A stretch of 6,359 nt of DNA from Nitrosopumilales archaeon UBA218 (GTDB lineage Archaea > Thermoproteota > Nitrososphaeria > Nitrososphaerales > Nitrosopumilaceae): positions 712 through 7,070 of the forward strand of contig DAMC01000003.1 of NCBI GenBank assembly GCA_002499525.1, written 5' to 3'. A program made the translations under genes and the position numbers. Shown here one piece after another: positions 1 through 5,710 of the stretch. The notes under the pieces were generated by a model. The model ran no database searches. It worked only from the letters and a program-made list of their open reading frames with translations, and was not told where the DNA came from. Every line of letters starts with the position of its first letter. Positions within the stretch are counted from its first letter, which is position 1.

Positions 1-414
1 GGCCTGATTGTGGGATTTGTGACATTCAGTATCAGATACATTTTAGTGGCAGGATTGTTTCCTATTGCTCTTGATTCTGATCATCTAGTCCAGTTTCTAA
101 ATATTGATGCAGTTCCTAGATTGGGCCACTCTTTTCTTTTTGGTATAATATCTGTTCCAATAATGATGTATGCTATTGGTAAAAAGGACTATAGACTTGG
201 GGCAATATCTATGGCATCTGTGTTGACTCATATCTCATTTGATATTTTACTATCTGGAAAATCTGGCAGCCAATTTCCTATTCTCATACCAGTTTCTAAC
301 AAAATGCTTATGCTGATTGGTCAGGACTGGATCTTCTTTTTGTTAGCTGCACTCATTATTTGTGCAACAGGAACGTTTTTTGCAAAAAATCTTACCAATA
401 AAACACAAATCTAA
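1..414 (+). CDS. Membrane protein resembling YdjM/DUF457 putative metal-dependent hydrolase, 5' partial
   Basis: The reading frame is open to the left edge and ends with TAA at 412-414. A GTG at position 10 is a possible start, but I think the gene begins outside the window: members of this family usually have a further N-terminal segment before the first acidic motif, and only about 21 residues would precede it here. Numbered from that GTG, the protein shows D-S-D-H at 22-25, a G-H-S at 39-41 and H-x3-D at 74-78 followed by a Pro-containing loop. This matches the spaced Asp/His pattern of the YdjM/DUF457 (PF04307-like) family of membrane-associated putative metal-dependent hydrolases. Hydrophobic stretches at about 43-56, 64-82 and 107-123 suggest several membrane helices. 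Substrate and function are unknown. The gene ends 19 nt before glmM in the same orientation, so co-transcription is possible. The family call is moderate, from motif pattern only. Confidence 0.6.
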   Translation, partial: GLIVGFVTFSIRYILVAGLFPIALDSDHLVQFLNIDAVPRLGHSFLFGIISVPIMMYAIGKKDYRLGAISMASVLTHISFDILLSGKSGSQFPILIPVSNKMLMLIGQDWIFFLLAALIICATGTFFAKNLTNKTQI

Positions 415-433
415 GCATCTAAAACAAAAACTG

Positions 434-1780
434 ATGGGCAAACTTTTTGGAACTAACGGGGTCAGAGGTGTTTTTGGTCAAGACTTTACGCTAGAATTTG
501 TTCATGATTTGACTTTATCGTTGGCTGCTTATTTCAAAAAAGGACCTATTCTGGTGGGCTATGATGGTAGGGATTCGAGCACCATAATTGCAAAGGTTGT
601 ATGCTCCACTCTGAATTATTGTGGCATTGACTGCAATCTCGGAGGGCTCGTTCCAACACCTGCTCTAGAATATGCCACAAAAAAGCTTGGTTACAATGGA
701 GGAATAATGATCACGGCATCTCACAATCCCCCACAATACAACGGTATCAAGCCTGTTGCTAGCGATGGCGTGGAAATCTCTAGGGAGGATGAGGCAAAAA
801 TTGAAAAGATATTCTTTGCACAGAGATGGCCAAAATTCAAAAAACTTGGCAAAACTGGAAATGAATCAAGAATAATTAAGACATATGTTTCGGGCATAAA
901 ATCACAGGTAAACTGGAAAAAAATTAAATCAAAAAAATTCAAGGTTGCTTTGGATCTTGGAAACGGTGCACAAGTAATGGCAGCGCCAATTCTGTGCAAA
1001 GAGCTTGGATGCAAAACATTTTTGATTAATGAAACTGTTGACGGCAAATTTCCAGGAAGAGGTTCTGAACCTACACCGGAAAATTTGCACAAACTGTCTC
1101 AAATTGTAAGAAAAAACAAAACTTCTCTAGGAATTGCTTTTGATGGTGATGGTGATAGGAGCATTTTTTGTGATGATCAAGGAATCATTTTGACTGGAGA
1201 TAAATCTGCACTGCTATTGTCAAATCATATTTTGAGCAAACACCCGAGATCAAAAATTGTCACATGTCTTAATTCTAGCTCTGCCATTGAAACTCTTGCC
1301 GCAAAAACAAAATCTGTTGTGATCAGGACCAAAGTCGGAAGTGTCGAAGTTTCACGTAAAATGGTTCCACAAAAAGCAATAATTGGATTTGAGGAAAATG
1401 GTGGATTCATGTATGGAAAACACAACCAAGTTAGGGATGGTTGCATGACGTTGGCATTGGCTTTGGAACTTCTTGCAAGCTCTGGTAAATCAATGTCAGA
1501 AGAGATAACAAAAATACCAAAAACATACACTACAAAGGATAAGGTTTCTTGTACTAAAGAACAGGCAAAAAAAATAGTTGCTGCTCTCAAAAAGGGACAG
1601 AAAAATTATGACACTACTGACGGCATCAAGATAATCTTTGATGAAAAAAATTGGGTAATGATAAGACCTAGCGGTACTGAACCGATTGCCAGAATTTATG
1701 CAGAAGCCGACTCTGATTCCAGATTATCCCAAACAATGTCACAATACCTCAAAAAAACCAAGTCTGTGCTCGGTAACTAA
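434..1780 (+). CDS. glmM: Phosphoglucosamine mutase (alpha-D-phosphohexomutase family)
   Basis: A 448-residue protein of normal length for the family. It should interconvert glucosamine-6-phosphate and glucosamine-1-phosphate in the cytosol, on the route to UDP-GlcNAc and surface glycans. The four active-site signatures are present: the phosphoserine loop T-A-S-H-N-P at 94-99 (Ser96 carries the phosphate), the Mg-binding loop D-G-D-G-D-R at 237-242, the sugar-recognition loop G-F-E-E-N-G-G at 318-324, and the phosphate-binding loop R-P-S-G-T-E-P at 411-417. ATG at 434 is chosen because it gives the family's typical N-terminus M-G-K-L-F-G-T-N-G-V-R-G. The frame is open 24 codons further, to an ATG at 362, but that would overlap the upstream gene and add a basic, non-conserved tail. 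No clear Shine-Dalgarno precedes the start. Archaeal members can be promiscuous with mannose or glucose phosphates, so sugar specificity is not settled by sequence. Confidence 0.93.
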   Translation: MGKLFGTNGVRGVFGQDFTLEFVHDLTLSLAAYFKKGPILVGYDGRDSSTIIAKVVCSTLNYCGIDCNLGGLVPTPALEYATKKLGYNGGIMITASHNPPQYNGIKPVASDGVEISREDEAKIEKIFFAQRWPKFKKLGKTGNESRIIKTYVSGIKSQVNWKKIKSKKFKVALDLGNGAQVMAAPILCKELGCKTFLINETVDGKFPGRGSEPTPENLHKLSQIVRKNKTSLGIAFDGDGDRSIFCDDQGIILTGDKSALLLSNHILSKHPRSKIVTCLNSSSAIETLAAKTKSVVIRTKVGSVEVSRKMVPQKAIIGFEENGGFMYGKHNQVRDGCMTLALALELLASSGKSMSEEITKIPKTYTTKDKVSCTKEQAKKIVAALKKGQKNYDTTDGIKIIFDEKNWVMIRPSGTEPIARIYAEADSDSRLSQTMSQYLKKTKSVLGN

Positions 1781-1793
1781 TAACACTAATAAG
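1776..1793 (+). promoter_or_regulatory. Candidate promoter of the L7Ae operon: two tandem TATA-like 9-mers
   Basis: Two adjacent 9-bp near-copies, ACTAATAAC (1776-1784) and ACTAATAAG (1785-1793), span the glmM stop codon. Each contains an A+T-rich TATA-like core. Using the usual archaeal spacing of about 25 bases to the start of transcription, the transcript would begin near 1806-1816. That gives a leader of roughly 28-38 nt that just contains the kink-turn-like element. The placement is inference; the core is not a perfect TTTAWATA box, and the operon could instead be read through from glmM. Confidence 0.35.
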
Positions 1794-1794
1794 G

Positions 1795-1806
1795 CGATTC
1801 TAATCG
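1795..1806 (+). repeat. Short perfect inverted repeat upstream of L7Ae leader element
   Basis: CGATT (1795-1799) and AATCG (1802-1806) are perfect complements separated by two bases, or four pairs with a 4-nt loop. It lies between the glmM stop and the L7Ae leader structure. No T-run follows, so it does not look like a terminator. It could be a protein-binding palindrome, part of the promoter region, or chance. Confidence 0.3.
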
Positions 1807-1816
1807 ACTGAAGGAA

Positions 1817-1842
1817 TGGAGATGATCCCTACGGGTGATTTA
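1817..1842 (+). promoter_or_regulatory. Kink-turn-like RNA element enclosing the L7Ae Shine-Dalgarno site
   Basis: Read as RNA, the element is UGGA (1817-1820), a 3-nt bulge GAU (1821-1823), G-A-U (1824-1826), CCC (1827-1829), loop UAC (1830-1832), GGG (1833-1835), U-G-A (1836-1838) and UUUA (1839-1842). The two strands can form tandem sheared G-A/A-G pairs and a U-U pair next to a 3-bp CCC/GGG stem, as in box C/D kink-turns. The outer stem is weak (A-U, two G-U, U-A). The 3' strand contains GGUGAU (1834-1839), a good match to the archaeal Shine-Dalgarno core, 4 nt before the L7Ae start. L7Ae is the kink-turn-binding protein of archaea, and feedback on its own leader has been reported in other archaea. 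The same bases can form a UACG-capped hairpin with one bulged U, which is a real alternative. Confidence 0.55.
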
Positions 1843-1843
1843 A

Positions 1844-2221
1844 TTGGGTAAAGCTTACTATGTGAAATTCGAAACACCAGCTGATCTTGTAAATCCAATT
1901 CTGGAAGCAGTCAGAGTTGCATCAAGCAGCGGCAAAGTCAGAAAAGGCACCAATGAGGCAACAAAAGCAATTGAGCGCGGAATAAGCAAACTCATAGTTA
2001 TTGCAGAAGATGTAGAGCCACCAGAAGTGGTAGCACACCTTCCAATTATCTGTGAAGAACAAAATGCCGCATATGCATTTGTGCCATCAAAGCAAGAACT
2101 AGGCAAAGCACTAGGAATTGACGTGACCTCTGCAGCAGCCGCTATTTTGGATGCCGGTGACGCAAACCATATTGTCGAAGAAGTAGTAGCTTCAATTAAG
2201 AAACTTAAAGGTGGCAATTAG
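1844..2221 (+). CDS. rpl7ae: Large-subunit ribosomal protein L7Ae, kink-turn-binding
   Basis: A 125-residue protein of full family length. L7Ae binds kink-turns in 23S rRNA and is also the core protein of box C/D and H/ACA guide RNPs and of archaeal RNase P. The RNA-contact motif is intact: G30-K-V-R-K-G-T-N-E-A-T-K41, with the Asn37/Glu38 pair that recognises the sheared G-A step. The A-E-D segment near 54-56 and the L-G-x-A-L-G-I-D-V segment near 86-94 (the loop that sets kink-turn specificity) are also typical. The start is TTG at 1844, giving the expected M-G-K-A-Y-Y-V N-terminus. GGTGAT at 1834-1839 serves as ribosome-binding site and is embedded in the leader element. The stop TAG overlaps the next gene's GTG by one base, which points to translational coupling in a ribosomal operon whose gene order is common in archaea. 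Confidence 0.96.
   Translation: MGKAYYVKFETPADLVNPILEAVRVASSSGKVRKGTNEATKAIERGISKLIVIAEDVEPPEVVAHLPIICEEQNAAYAFVPSKQELGKALGIDVTSAAAAILDAGDANHIVEEVVASIKKLKGGN
2209..2214 (+). promoter_or_regulatory. Shine-Dalgarno site of S28e inside the L7Ae gene
   Basis: AGGTGG lies 6 nt before the GTG start at 2221, within the last codons of L7Ae. Together with the TAGTG stop/start overlap it supports GTG as the real start and suggests coupled translation of the two proteins. Confidence 0.6.
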
Positions 2222-2436
2222 TGAGTACTTCCCAAACTGATGAGGTAGTGCCAGCAGAAGTTATACAAATTGTTGGTAAAACCGGAATCGCAGGGGAAAT
2301 TACTCAAGTCCGCGTTAAGGTTCTTGGAGGCAGAGACAAGGGTAGAGTCCTGACAAGAAATGTAAAGGGTTCAGTCCGAATGTCTGATACTATTATGCTT
2401 AGAGAAACAGAACGCGAGGCAAAAAAAATTAGGTGA
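2221..2436 (+). CDS. rps28e: Small-subunit ribosomal protein S28e
   Basis: A 71-residue protein, the usual size for archaeal S28e, an OB-fold protein of the 30S subunit near the mRNA exit region. The diagnostic C-terminal signature L-R-E-T-E-R-E-A (60-67) is present and the protein ends in a short basic tail K-K-I-R. The central V-L-G-G-R-D-K-G-R segment (34-42) also fits the family. Translation starts at GTG 2221, overlapping the L7Ae stop by one base. Its own TGA stop (2434-2436) sits inside the Shine-Dalgarno sequence of L24e, so the three ribosomal genes look translationally chained. Confidence 0.96.
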   Translation: MSTSQTDEVVPAEVIQIVGKTGIAGEITQVRVKVLGGRDKGRVLTRNVKGSVRMSDTIMLRETEREAKKIR

Positions 2437-2437
2437 T
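2431..2437 (+). promoter_or_regulatory. Strong Shine-Dalgarno site of L24e overlapping the S28e stop
   Basis: AGGTGAT is complementary to the usual archaeal 16S 3' end (an ATCACCT core). It ends 3 nt before the ATG at 2441, and the S28e TGA stop lies inside it. A terminating ribosome would therefore be parked on the next gene's ribosome-binding site. Confidence 0.65.
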
Positions 2438-2440
2438 TAA

Positions 2441-2641
2441 ATGAGTCTAATCGTTAAACCATGCAGTTTTTGTGACCGACCAGTAGCAAAAGGCTCTGGA
2501 TCTATGCTAGTCAAAAATGATGGAACAGTACTTTGGTTTTGCTCACCTAAATGTAAAAAGAACATGTTGGTATTGAAAAGAGATCCAAGAACTCTAAAAT
2601 GGACAAAAAAATACCAAAAGGGCGGAATTATCAAAAAATAA
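2441..2641 (+). CDS. rpl24e: Large-subunit ribosomal protein L24e, zinc-ribbon type
   Basis: A 66-residue protein with the complete zinc-binding pattern Cys8-x2-Cys11 and Cys34-x3-Cys38. This is the L24e/TRASH-like fold that binds one structural zinc in the 50S subunit. The segment W-F-C-S-P-K-C-K-K-N (32-41) and the following basic R-D-P-R-T-L-K-W-T stretch are characteristic. ATG at 2441 follows a strong Shine-Dalgarno with only a 4-nt gap from S28e. It is the third gene of the L7Ae-S28e-L24e-ndk-infB cluster. Confidence 0.96.
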   Translation: MSLIVKPCSFCDRPVAKGSGSMLVKNDGTVLWFCSPKCKKNMLVLKRDPRTLKWTKKYQKGGIIKK

Positions 2642-2654
2642 TTTCTGAATTAAA

Positions 2655-3056
2655 TTGACAGAACAAACATTATTCATAGTAAAGCCAGATGCTGTAGCAA
2701 GAAAACTCGTAGGCCAAATCATCGCTAGATTTGAGACAAAGGGATTCAAAATACTCAAGCTAAAAATGTTCACATTTTCAAAGGCTCAAGCACAGGAATT
2801 CTATTCAGTACATAGCAGTAAACCATTTTTTGGGGAGCTAGTCGATTTTATCACTTCTGGACCTGTAGTGGTTGCTGTTATTGAAGGAAACAACGCAGTT
2901 GCCACAACCAGAATTCTAGTTGGCGCCACCAAGTCATATGAAGCGGCACCGGGTTCAATTCGAGGCGATTTCGGTCTTGGAATCTCTGATAATATCATTC
3001 ACGCATCAGATTCTAAGGAAAATTTTGAAAAAGAAGCAAAGGTAGTATTCGAGTGA
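2655..3056 (+). CDS. ndk: Nucleoside diphosphate kinase
   Basis: A 133-residue enzyme that moves the gamma-phosphate of ATP to other nucleoside diphosphates through a phosphohistidine. The catalytic His is His116 in N-I-I-H-A-S-D-S (113-120). The N-terminal F-I-V-K-P-D-A-V (7-14), with the nucleotide-contacting Lys10, and the P-G-S-I-R-G-D-F stretch (99-106) are classical. The start is TTG at 2655, giving M-T-E-Q-T-L-F-I-V-K-P-D; the first internal Met is at residue 38, well inside the domain. No Shine-Dalgarno is visible in the 13-nt gap after L24e, unlike the two genes before it. Translation may therefore rely on reinitiation, or an internal transcript may exist. Its place between ribosomal genes and infB is a recurrent archaeal arrangement. 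Confidence 0.96.
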   Translation: MTEQTLFIVKPDAVARKLVGQIIARFETKGFKILKLKMFTFSKAQAQEFYSVHSSKPFFGELVDFITSGPVVVAVIEGNNAVATTRILVGATKSYEAAPGSIRGDFGLGISDNIIHASDSKENFEKEAKVVFE

Positions 3057-3063
3057 GCGGACA

Positions 3064-4848
3064 TTGCGAATTCGACAGCCGATTGTGGCAGTTCTAGGCC
3101 ACGTAGATTCTGGGAAGACCTCACTATTAGACAAAATTCGTGGAACTGGTGTTCAAGGCAGAGAAGCCGGTGGAATTACACAACACATTGGTGCAAGTTT
3201 TCTTCCATCTGAAACCATACAACAAATGTGTGGACAGTTAGCTACCAAACTCAAAAACCCTGAACAGGATGTACCAGGATTACTTGTTATAGACACGCCA
3301 GGACATGAGGTTTTTACAAATCTTCGAACTCGTGGTGGCTCTGCTGCAGACATTGCGATTCTAGTAGTTGATACCAACAGAGGATTTCAACCTCAAACCA
3401 ATGAATCATTAAAAATTCTTCAGGCAAGAAAAGTTCCTTTTGTTGTTGCATTAAACAAAGTGGATATGATTTCTGGCTGGAGGCCAGCTGACACCCCGTA
3501 CATCTCACTTGCAATAAAAAAACAGGACCAGTTTATCCAGACCACACTTGACGAGCAGATCTACAATGTCGTAGGAACTTTATCCATACTTGGATTTCAA
3601 TCAGAAGCATTTTACCGAGTAAAAGATTTCGGCAAGGAAGTCTCTATTGTTCCAGTAAGTGCAAGAACGGGAGTAGGAATTCCTGAATTACTTACAGTAC
3701 TTGTAGGGTTGACGCAACAATATATGCAAAAAAGATTATCACAAGAAGAAAAACAAAGCCGTGGAATAATTCTTGAAGTAAATGATGAGGTTGGTCTAGG
3801 CACTACTGCAAACATGATTCTCATAGATGGAAAAATCAAAAAAGGTGATACTGTTGTTGTTGCAAAGCGTGACTCTGTTGCAGTAATAAAACCCAAGGCT
3901 CTATTGTTACCAAAACCGCTAGATGAGATGCGTGATCCTCGAGACAAATTCAAACCCGTTGACGAAGTTATCGCTGCCGCTGGAATCAAGATTGCTTCTC
4001 CAGATCTTGAAGGTGTCCTGCCTGGAAGTACAGTGTATGTCACCAATAAAGAATCTCAAGTCGAGGAATTCAAGAAGGCAATCGAATCTGAAATGAAATC
4101 CGTCTTTATTGATACTCAAACCAATGGAGTAATTCTCAAATGTGATACAATCGGGTCTCTGGAGGCAATAATTGAAATGCTCAGGCGCCAGCAGATTCCT
4201 GTTGCCAAAGCAGACATTGGTCACGTTAATCGACGTGATGTTATGGAAGCAAAAGCAATCAAAGAAAACGATCGCCATCTTGGTGTAATTTTGGCATTTA
4301 ATGTCAAGACCTTACCTGATGCACAAGAAGAAGCCGAAAACAGCCACCTGAAGATCTTCAATGATCAAGTGATCTACAGTCTACTTGACAACTATACGTT
4401 GTGGGTAGACGATGATACGGCAAATGAGGAGAACGCAGTGTTTGCAGAATTACCGCCAATTTGTAAATTTACATTTCTCAAAGGCTACATCTTTAGAAAC
4501 AGCAACCCTGCCGTATTTGGAATCAAAGTGGATGTAGGAACTGTAAAGCAAAAAATGTCAATCATGACTAAAGAGGGAAAAAAAATCGGCAAGATTCACC
4601 AACTCCAAGATGGTAAAAAATCAATTGATACTGCCACACAGGGACAAGAAATCGCATGCTCTATCCAAGATGTTACTATAGGTAGACAAATTGTAGAAGA
4701 GGATGTATTTTACACAATGCCAAACTCACGCGAGGCAAAATCTATTCTTGAAAAATTCATGCATAAACTGACACCTGAACAGCAGACAGTATTTAATGAA
4801 ATAATTGCTCTACAAAGAGCAAAAGATCCATCATACGGTTATGTCTGA
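3064..4848 (+). CDS. infB: Translation initiation factor aIF5B (archaeal IF2/eIF5B GTPase)
   Basis: A 594-residue GTPase of normal archaeal length that promotes subunit joining and initiator tRNA positioning. All G-domain motifs are visible: G1 G-H-V-D-S-G-K-T (12-19), switch I around G-G-I-T-Q-H-I-G (36-43), G3 D-T-P-G-H (77-81), G4 N-K-V-D (131-134) and G5 S-A-R-T (199-202). The long stretch between G4 and G5, ending in R-V-K-D-F (185-189), is the archaeal/eukaryotic form. Beta-barrel domain II (about 235-340), domain III (about 345-450) and C-terminal domain IV (about 470-594) follow. No intein or frameshift is seen. The start is TTG at 3064, 7 nt after ndk. Only a weak GAGTGA at the ndk stop could act as ribosome-binding site. 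The 3' end overlaps the convergent thioredoxin gene by 10 nt. Confidence 0.97.
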   Translation: MRIRQPIVAVLGHVDSGKTSLLDKIRGTGVQGREAGGITQHIGASFLPSETIQQMCGQLATKLKNPEQDVPGLLVIDTPGHEVFTNLRTRGGSAADIAILVVDTNRGFQPQTNESLKILQARKVPFVVALNKVDMISGWRPADTPYISLAIKKQDQFIQTTLDEQIYNVVGTLSILGFQSEAFYRVKDFGKEVSIVPVSARTGVGIPELLTVLVGLTQQYMQKRLSQEEKQSRGIILEVNDEVGLGTTANMILIDGKIKKGDTVVVAKRDSVAVIKPKALLLPKPLDEMRDPRDKFKPVDEVIAAAGIKIASPDLEGVLPGSTVYVTNKESQVEEFKKAIESEMKSVFIDTQTNGVILKCDTIGSLEAIIEMLRRQQIPVAKADIGHVNRRDVMEAKAIKENDRHLGVILAFNVKTLPDAQEEAENSHLKIFNDQVIYSLLDNYTLWVDDDTANEENAVFAELPPICKFTFLKGYIFRNSNPAVFGIKVDVGTVKQKMSIMTKEGKKIGKIHQLQDGKKSIDTATQGQEIACSIQDVTIGRQIVEEDVFYTMPNSREAKSILEKFMHKLTPEQQTVFNEIIALQRAKDPSYGYV

Positions 4849-5240
4849 TATTTTTTGGCAATCATCTGAATTCCAGGCTCTCCAACTGCACCGGTCATGC
4901 GTTCCACTTGTTTTCCATCCTTGAACAATATGAAAGTGGGAATGGCTTGAACACCGTACTTCATTGAAATGTCTTGATTTTGATCAACATTCACCCTTGT
5001 GAATTTGATGTGCCTGTATTTTTTTGCCATTCGCTCAAAGACTGGATGCATCATTTTACAAGGTCCGCACCATTCGGCCCAAAAGTCAACGAGAACTAGT
5101 CCTTTAGATGTGATGGAATCAAAATTTGAAGAACTGAGGTCTGTAATCTGGACCTGACTCTGAGCAATAGATTCTTGTTGCTGGGCAAGCATCTCTGCGA
5201 GTTTTTTCTGTTTTATTTTTTCCAGCTCTGGGTCGTCCAT
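4839..5240 (-). CDS. trxA: Thioredoxin with PDCD5-like N-terminal helical extension
   Basis: A thiol-disulfide oxidoreductase with one thioredoxin domain. Numbered from the ATG at 5240 (133 residues), W-C-G-P-C-K has its redox cysteines at 58 and 61, preceded by V-D-F-W-A-E. The cis-Pro loop A-I-P-T-F is at 99-103 with Pro101, followed by the F-K-D-G turn. The first 30 or so residues are not part of the fold: D-D-P-E-L-E-K-I-K-Q-K-K-L-A-E-M then a Gln-rich run, likely an amphipathic helix. This resembles the N-terminus of archaeal PDCD5-type proteins. No signal peptide or membrane helix is seen, so it should be cytosolic. ATG ATA ATG offers two starts; I prefer 5240 because a TATA-like element lies 21-31 bases upstream, but 5246 (135 residues) is possible. 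It is 3' of archease on the same strand and overlaps infB by 10 nt tail to tail. Confidence 0.94.
   Translation of the reverse strand: MDDPELEKIKQKKLAEMLAQQQESIAQSQVQITDLSSSNFDSITSKGLVLVDFWAEWCGPCKMMHPVFERMAKKYRHIKFTRVNVDQNQDISMKYGVQAIPTFILFKDGKQVERMTGAVGEPGIQMIAKKYQT
4851..4856 (+). terminator. Oligo-T tract, candidate archaeal terminator of the ribosomal operon
   Basis: A run of six Ts on the plus strand begins 2 nt after the infB stop. Archaeal RNA polymerase can terminate at short T-runs without a hairpin. The tract lies inside the 3' coding end of the convergent thioredoxin gene, where it reads as Lys codons on the other strand. It may therefore be coding by-product as much as signal. 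Confidence 0.4.
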
Positions 5241-5260
5241 TATCATGATTAAAATTTTTG

Positions 5261-5271
5261 AAATATTAATT
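5261..5271 (-). promoter_or_regulatory. Candidate TATA box of the thioredoxin gene
   Basis: On the minus strand the bases read AATTAATATTT, an A+T-rich TATA-like box ending just before the archease stop. It lies 21-31 bases upstream of the ATG at 5240, the spacing expected for a leaderless transcript starting at that ATG. No Shine-Dalgarno is near the start, which fits leaderless translation. Co-transcription with archease remains possible. Confidence 0.4.
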
Positions 5272-5272
5272 C

Positions 5273-5689
5273 CTACAGGTCAAGCAAATAACGCATATAG
5301 ACTGCACCATTTTGTTTTATTTCCATATCGTGAAACGTTGGCGCCTTTATCTCAACTTTAAAGTGATGCTTTTTGATATCGATTTTCTCGCCCCTTAATT
5401 TTGCAGAAATTTTGTAATCTGAATTTTTTTCAATTTTTACATCAAGCGTTTTTACTGCAAAACCATCGGTTATGGTCAGAATTATTATCTCCTCTAGCCA
5501 ATTATACAACAAATATCTCAAATCTATGCCTGATACGGTTAGTGTTTTTTCTTCTTTCTCATCTACGGTCTTTGTATCAATAATTGTCTCAATCACAGAC
5601 TTTGCTGCAACGACAAAGGCCTCCTCTAAATTTGCCGCATTTACTTCAAAAATCGCATCAGTAGCATGCTCTAGACTCTTGTAACTCAA
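5273..5689 (-). CDS. Archease, RtcB tRNA-ligase activating cofactor
   Basis: A 138-residue protein of normal archease size. Archease promotes guanylylation and multiple turnover of the RtcB RNA ligase, which joins tRNA exon halves after intron removal. Family marks are the N-terminal L-E-H-A-T-D (6-11) with Asp11, I-I-D at 36-38, the V-S-G-I-D-L-R-Y-L-L-Y-N-W-L-E-E block (52-67), R-G-E-K-I-D with H-H (99-109), the I-K-A-P-T-F-H-D-M-E-I segment (114-124), and the terminal L-L-D-L with Asp137. The usual family motif is H-T-A-D; here it reads H-A-T-D, with the His and Asp spacing unchanged. The start is TTG at 5689, supported by a good TATA box 22-30 bases upstream. RtcB is not in the window. 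It is divergent from hisS and followed 32 nt later by thioredoxin. Confidence 0.9.
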   Translation of the reverse strand: MSYKSLEHATDAIFEVNAANLEEAFVVAAKSVIETIIDTKTVDEKEEKTLTVSGIDLRYLLYNWLEEIIILTITDGFAVKTLDVKIEKNSDYKISAKLRGEKIDIKKHHFKVEIKAPTFHDMEIKQNGAVYMRYLLDL

Positions 5690-5710
5690 CGGTTCGCGTA
5701 GAATTTTCTG

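Noticed and set aside
362..433. Upstream in-frame ATG extending glmM by 24 codons
   Set aside because: The extension overlaps the upstream gene, is basic and unlike the family. The ATG at 434 gives the canonical M-G-K-L-F-G-T-N-G-V-R-G start.
721..1590. Open frames on the minus strand within glmM
   Set aside because: They are shadows of the well-supported phosphomutase gene, with no family features and no upstream signals.
1795..1846. A C/D box guide RNA in the L7Ae leader (CTGA at 1808-1811, ATGATC at 1822-1827)
   Set aside because: The order is D-like then C-like, with no proper second C or D box and no room for a standard guide. A single leader kink-turn explains the motifs better.
2437..2634. 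Minus-strand open frame over L24e
   Set aside because: It is entirely antisense to a zinc-ribbon ribosomal protein with all four Cys in place, and has no independent support.
3612..4046. Long open frame on the minus strand within infB
   Set aside because: It is antisense to conserved aIF5B codons, has no recognisable domain or ribosome-binding site, and its composition is explained by the codon bias of the real gene.
4807..4820. Inverted repeat GCTCT-ACAA-AGAGC near the end of infB as a terminator
   Set aside because: It lies inside conserved coding sequence with no T-run after it on either strand, and archaeal termination does not need a hairpin. Likely chance.
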